Source: Litoditis marina
Taxonomy: Eukaryota; Nematoda; Chromadorea; Rhabditida; Rhabditidae
Assembly: GCA_964036275.1 (NCBI GenBank)
Contig: OZ038436.1
Location: forward strand, 15,217,904-15,281,903
Length of the DNA stretch: 64,000 nt
Direction of reading: 5' to 3'
Part shown: positions 58,801 through 64,000 of the stretch, piece by piece
Numbering within the stretch: the first letter of the stretch is position 1
Layout: each line of letters starts with the position of its first letter
The notes under the pieces: generated by a model
Database searches by the model: none
Seen by the model: the letters and a program-made list of their open reading frames with translations, nothing else
What the model was told of the DNA's origin: nothing
Position numbers and translations under genes: made by a program

Positions 58801-61300
58801 AAACGAGCAACTAGCATTCAGTCACTTTTTAGTGGAAGAGAAAGTGAATGGACGAATGTTAAAAATTACATAGCGAGAAATTAATATGAACTTCAATTCA
58901 GTTTTCATATTGCCAATTCGTGTTCTTCACCTGGAAAATTGTGATGCAGAGTGCCCTGAATGAGTAGGCGAGACCAACACAGAAAAATACCCGTCGCGCC
59001 ACTATCCACCTGAAAATACACTCATTAAAAAATACACCAGAATTTTTCTGATACCTGAGTTATCTGAAACTTCAGAATGGGCAAGGACAGGCACATCTTT
59101 ATTGTCCATAGTTTCAACATAAAGTCGTAGATCAATATAGTATATAGTTCACGGTTTCCTAAATCGTTCAACTCCACAATAGGGCTTGTAAGTTATACAG
59201 AAAAGTTAGGGGAGTTTGAAAAATATATAACTCACCTATGTTGATGGCAGCAAATGATAATGAGAGCGTTGACAATGAGAATTAGCATAATGTACTCCGT
59301 GACCCGAATCGCTCCTCGCACCTGAAATTCAACTAGTTGACTGACGGTACAGTTCGTTTCATACTCAGACAATTCCCAGCCAATTGGCCAGCCACTTTTT
59401 TATTGGCTGAGCGAGAGAGTGTGCAGGTCAGAGAGACCCAGATGTCTGCGGCCTCATTGACCTGCACACTCTCTCACTTTTGTAGCTGGCCAATCCAAGA
59501 AAATTGGCGCCAATCGTTCTGAGTACCCACTGAGACTCATTGACATCGTGCCAAGGGTTTTGGGTGCCTATTTCTTAGAGAAAACATGAATATTCTGAAG
59601 ACTTTTTTGTTTACGTGTTCTTATGAAACTGAACAATCGCTAAAAGAACTTCGCAGTTTTTTGAAGCAAAAACAACAAGTGGTGGAAACTTGACTGTAAT
59701 ATACATTGACACGCTCCAAAGTCTCAGTAGGAATGACCGGAACTATAAGTAGCTCGCAGTTCTCTAATCTCATGGTCCTACCATCGTTGCAAAGTGGCCG
59801 AGCACCTATTCACATTCTGGCCACAGTTGCCTTCTTCCCATGTGAAAGCATAGTCTAGATGATCACAGCCTAGGTCAGTCTAGGTGACCACATAGTTCAG
59901 CTCAAAAGGGACCCGTTCAAGAAATTTTGCTACCGTGTCTAGTAGAGAAAGCTAGAATTTCAAAGTCCGACCACTCCCCGTTGGAATCAGCCAAAACAAT
60001 GAACTTTTTTTCAGTTTTCACGAGATGATTTGCAAAGTTCTTTCAAGGTTTCACAGTATTTTTCTTGCAATAATTCAGTTTTAATTGACGGTGGAATCAA
60101 AAGCATGTGCTCACCTCGGGGAACCAGGAGAACCACAAATCGGGAAGTGGTGGCACGTCTCTCGGAACTCGCTCATGGATCCAGGCCAGCGATACCTCAT
60201 TCGCCAACCAACCAACACCCTGAAAACAAATTCAGTCACAACTCACAACTAAACAGAACGAAAAAATAAAAATAAACCTTCTTTCCTTCACTTTTCCATC
60301 CAATTTCCAAATCCTAAACACCGCGATATAGATCACACACACGCATGTTTCAACCAGGGTGGAGAGAACCGCTGATACCCATTCAAGTTGAAATACAACT
60401 TGTACTAGAATGAATTTTATTAGGATATCTAACAGTGCGTTGACGTGTGTCTAGACTAAGGTTTGTGCGAAATTAATTGGATTAACACTTGTTGTAGAAG
60501 TACAAATATGCAACCAATTTTTTTTTCATTTCTGTTCTCAACTGGTACACTCTTTCCTCTTCTAGAAACACTTATATCTTTCCCAGACGAGAAGAGTTCG
60601 TTTTGCCAGTCGTGAATTGTTCATGAGGCGTTATGGAAACGAAACAACACGCTTCTCCGTGGGAGAAAGTCACACGTTCACGAATTCCAATTTATATTAC
60701 AGGTGAAACGTTCAGTTAAGGTACAGATTCCAGGTAAAAAAAGTAAATTCTAAGTAAATTGCACAATTTTTGAGTGGTTTTTCACAGTACTTGTACAGTA
60801 ACAAGAATAATATCTCGTCTGTCAATTTCATCGTTCTGAATGAAAAGGACAGAAACGTGGGATAAATCGTCGAAATGAAAAAATGTAGTGTAATCCGGCT
60901 CATTCGAAACTTACGCCGCGTTCGCCGATCACACTACAACTAGAAGTTTATTCACCCTCGATATAGTCTGTTTCACCAATCGATGTACTCCTACAGTAAT
61001 CCGTCAATTATTCAAGGGGGTGTTTTCTAATTAAAAAGTCATTACTTTGGTTTCAAATTCGCAGAGTTAGTAGTAGTAAACATGCAGAAGACACTATGAA
61101 CATTTTGGGGCGTTCTGAATACGCTAATATAGTAAACTTTGACCTGAAAGTGTTAGCAGATTACTGTAGAATGTTATAAGTGAGTAGAACAAACTATAAC
61201 TCACCACACAAATGAGTGCTACGAACGTTGGCCATTTCCGTGGTTGGTAGGTTTTTCCAAAGTGAGATGGTAGAATGCCGTTCTTCTCTTTATCTGCCAT
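55801..61300 (-). CDS. Sphingomyelin synthase family protein
   Basis: Nine exons on the minus strand: 61300-61205, 60219-60115, 59321-59236, 59009-58931, 58183-58079, 57873-57766, 57343-57252, 56592-56503 and 55927-55801. They join in frame to 295 residues. Family landmarks in order are HERVPRDVPPLPD after the first membrane segment, CGDLIVSGHT (165-174) and HYTIDVVLGY (from 216). His173, His216 and Asp220 form the expected catalytic triad of the lipid-phosphate-phosphatase-like fold. About six membrane segments are visible (near 23-42, 77-93, 100-120, 171-187, 195-213 and 217-235). The enzyme moves phosphocholine or phosphoethanolamine from a phospholipid to ceramide at the Golgi, plasma membrane or ER. 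The N-terminus is very short and lacks the SAM domain of SMS1/SMSr. Whether it corresponds to worm sms-1, sms-2 or sms-3 cannot be told here. The gene is convergent with the J-protein gene. Confidence 0.93.
56632..56800. repeat. Low-complexity CT-rich tract
   Basis: Plus-strand pyrimidine-rich (CTTTTTCTCTC type) sequence in intron 7 of the sphingomyelin-synthase gene. It therefore reads purine-rich on the gene's sense strand. Confidence 0.85.
59361..59526. mobile_element. 166-bp palindromic element in an intron
   Basis: The inner arms GAGAGAGTGTGCAGGTCA (59,413-59,430) and its perfect reverse complement (59,458-59,475) are enclosed by GGCCAGC/GCTGGCC arms and by TACTCAGA/TCTGAGTA at the outside. 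It lies in intron 2 of the sphingomyelin-synthase gene. No related copy was noticed elsewhere in the window. Confidence 0.65.
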
Positions 61301-61301
61301 A

Positions 61302-61310
61302 CTGAAAATT
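61302..61310 (-). promoter_or_regulatory. Probable spliced-leader acceptor, sphingomyelin-synthase gene
   Basis: The minus strand reads ATTTTCAG then T then ATG, placing the acceptor one base before the start codon. This suggests trans-splicing, or a non-coding 5' exon, and supports starting at Met-Ala-Asp-Lys rather than at the ATG 15 bases upstream. Confidence 0.6.
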
Positions 61311-64000
61311 TTCATTTACCAAAATCCAACAACATTGAAACGGAAATAATGTTTAATACAGCTTAAAGACATAAACTTTTCTGGAATCAAAATTAAATCC
61401 ATATGGTGAAGTTATGAGTTTCTCCCTCACAACGTACTGCAATTATTAACATAGTTATTTGTTGTGAGATTTGGTTCAGTAAAGATCTTCGAAAATGTTT
61501 CCACTCTGATTTAAAGAACTATAACATTCAATAAATTTAACATTTAACTAAACAACTAATGTACTTCTATTCAGTAGTCCTACATGGGGTATTGCAATTT
61601 TCAGTAAAAATTTTCCGAAGTTCCAAACCTTGTATTTCATAGTTCAAAACCAAACTTCCATAAGTTATTCACAAAACTACAGTTCTAAAAAACGTTTACC
61701 GAGTGGACTTATTCAAAACTGTGTAGCATGGAAAGTAGGTTTGATAGATGATGATCAGGATTTATGATCGGTTCATTTTTTTGGATCAGCGTCATGATTT
61801 ATAATAATCATTTATATGCAACGTTCGTTTAAAATGGAACTTGAAACAGAAACAAATTTTCAGTGTTTTCCGGTCTTTATGATTTGGTTACGAAATACCA
61901 ATCGATTTCAAGACAAAATGAGTAAAGGAATCAGAAATATTGATGAATTACACAACTCTTTTCAGGTATGAGTATTCACAGTTAATTTTATAATTTACGT
62001 ATTGGTTTGCATATGAATTTGTAACGCATTCTGCCAATCGCCCCAAAAAGGTGGTTCAAACAATAAAAGGGCTAAATAAGGATTTAAACGAGAAATGTCA
62101 TTGTTCTACTTCGTTTAACACTGACAATTTTCCTGGGTTTTTGGATTGGATGTTTGTAAAATCGAGTGGCAGTTGAAGTACGAGAGAGAGTGTGGCAGAA
62201 GGAGAGACTCAGACATCAGCTGAACCAATACAAAGTACACGTCAAAAAGACGAGGACTATATAGCGGCATAGTCTCTGTTTGAGTGCAGACTGAACTACG
62301 CCATTTAACCACGTATATTGATTTCACGCTATCGCCTTATCACTCAAAAGGAATTCTCTGTTTGTAGTTCTAGCGAGCCCCGTGATTCACCCTGAATCCA
62401 CAAAAAAGACACATAAAAAGAAAATTTCGGCCGTGACTCTTCTATTATGAGCGTGCTTTTCACCATTGTTCGCGCTGTTTATGATATTTCTTTATAACCT
62501 AAATGAAACCATTCAACAAAAAACCGAACCAATTTTTCGTCCTGTTTTACAACTTGGGTTTTGGGCGAACCTTGGTAAACAACTTGGTTTTTAACTTCAG
62601 AGTGATCGGTACAAGTACAAGAATTTACAAGTACAAGAATTAGGTACGGTACAAGAATTTACAAGTTAAAGTTATTTCAAAAAGGTTTGTAGAAAGCAGA
62701 TTTCGAGAAAACCACAATAGTCTGCCGAACTTCGTAAATCATGGCATGGGGACCGTTCTGTTTTGCAACAATAATCATAATAGGTACTTCGGCAGTCTGG
62801 GAATTCAAATACAACTTCCGTTTCTGGAAGAAATTCTTAGAATAAGAGACATATGGACTGCACTTTTACGATTTTCATAAATGCGGCTTGATTAGCTCGT
62901 GTCTACACATTGTATGGCTGCGGCTCATCTTATAGTATTAAAACTGGTGACGTCACTTCATTCGTTTTGCTGAGCACAAAACACAGCACAAAACATACTA
63001 GATATAGGCACTGCGGCCTCCTATGTTTTTGTGCTGTGTCTGCAAAACGACTGAAAATCGAATTTAATCATGGAGAGTACGCAGAAAATATAACAGAAAC
63101 GGGAGATTTATGAAATTAAGAAAAGTTCCAGAGACGGTTAAAAGTTTTGTTCCTCCGCACTTGAAGGGAAAATTTGATGAGACGTACTACGTTTGCAGTA
63201 CATGAATGAGCTCTACAACATAAATCAGCAGTGACACATGGGTTAATTCAAGAGATCGTCGTATTTTTCCACGATTTCTAATTCGGCAACTCAATGAACT
63301 GAAAATCTTCTTCAATTATTTGTGACACAAAACATTCAATTTGCTTTTCACAGGAATCTCAGTTCTCTATTTCACAGATTTTCTCATGAATACGGTGAAC
63401 AATTCTGTTTTCGATAAATGAGAAAAAAAGTGAACTGGGTTTTGAATACTGGAGAGAATTGTAAAACCTATCTGGCCCTGATCTAATACAAATATACGAA
63501 AGTTTCTATTTCGTAATTATGGCTCACAAACCGCATAATAATTATCTGTACAAGTTAACTAGCAACTCAATCTCTATAAAAAATAATATAGTTCAAATGC
63601 TATAGTCTGACGCAGTGGTGTAGTACGCGATATTTGCACAACTGCCTTGAATCACTGAGACATTCATAATCACTACATGGTCAGAACTTGGTTTCGTCAA
63701 GACACAAAAACATAGGAAACACATTATATAGGAAAGTTACGGACAGTTTTCCGAAACGAACACTAAACGAAAGAACCTTAAAAACGTTCAGTAGTTTTTT
63801 TCCTCAGAAAAGCTATTGAAAAATTGTGAATCTAGGTGAATAATGTGACCTCGTAATTCGAGTTTCTCTTGGCTCAGACAACTGTACTGGATGTCATGTA
63901 TCATTTTTGAATATGCAAAATATGTTGTTCCATAAATCGCAATTTCGATGTGTGTTGCCATATCTGCAGCCGAAATTACATTTTGACTAATGACTTCGCT
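61311..64000. other. Region upstream of sphingomyelin-synthase gene
   Basis: About 2.7 kb of AT-rich DNA with no exon-like conserved peptide on either strand. Open frames at 62,115-62,327 (-) and 62,910-63,113 (+) have no recognisable features. It presumably contains the promoter of the minus-strand gene and may extend to an unseen neighbour. Confidence 0.5.
62609..62666. repeat. Short tandem repeat around ACAAGAAT
   Basis: The words GTACAAGAATT and TTTACAAG alternate three times over about 58 bp. This is a minor local repeat of no evident function. Confidence 0.6.

Noticed and set aside
61124..61315. Start of the sphingomyelin-synthase protein at the upstream ATG (61,315)
   Set aside because: A splice acceptor (TTTTCAG) lies between that ATG and the one at 61,300, so the upstream ATG is probably removed from the mature transcript.

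Overview
The window looks like nematode nuclear DNA, most probably from a Caenorhabditis-type species. The genes have many short exons, splice acceptors of the TTTCAG type with GTRAGT/GTCAGT donors, and a G-beta protein that matches worm GPB-1 end to end. A tau-tubulin-kinase-like gene of the kind greatly expanded in these worms is also present. I see no bacterial genes, rRNA genes or CRISPR.

Positions 1-25,108 hold no convincing gene. They form one block of mobile-element-derived satellite. The block reads best on the minus strand as a head-to-tail array of non-autonomous Helitron-like units. Each unit starts 5'-TCACC and ends with a GC-rich hairpin followed by CTAG-3', and neighbours are joined exactly as CTAG|TC. 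Seven units of about 1.56 kb (9,957-20,887) form a macrosatellite. The longer units at 2,017-5,589 and 5,590-9,956 are inflated by internal arrays of a 130-bp repeat. The array ends inside an (AT)n tract, and on the other side of the same tract sits a related 1.36-kb Helitron-like element (23,702-25,058). About 1.45 kb at the left edge of the window appears identical to 21,118-22,568.

Four complete protein genes follow. gpb-1 (25,924-34,548, +, 10 exons, 340 aa) encodes the heterotrimeric G-protein beta subunit. A casein-kinase-1/TTBK-like kinase lies at 37,436-42,963 (+, 12 exons, 374 aa) with all catalytic residues present. A DNAJC14-like membrane J-protein lies at 46,273-54,297 (+, 20 exons, 727 aa); its J domain has lost the HPD motif. 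A sphingomyelin-synthase-family enzyme lies at 55,801-61,300 (-, 9 exons, 295 aa), convergent with the J-protein gene. In each gene the exon phases close with no frameshift. These genes do not form an evident pathway; they are ordinary chromosomal neighbours.

Intergenic DNA and introns carry several small palindromic transposon families. One is a GGTNACC-rich element with 9-bp target duplications. Another is a 124-bp hairpin element bounded by TTAA. There are also two tRNA-like (SINE-like) B-box/A-box segments, a 340-bp inverted repeat, and a 46-bp perfect inverted pair that flanks the kinase locus. The last 2.7 kb, upstream of the sphingomyelin-synthase gene, shows no gene I can support.
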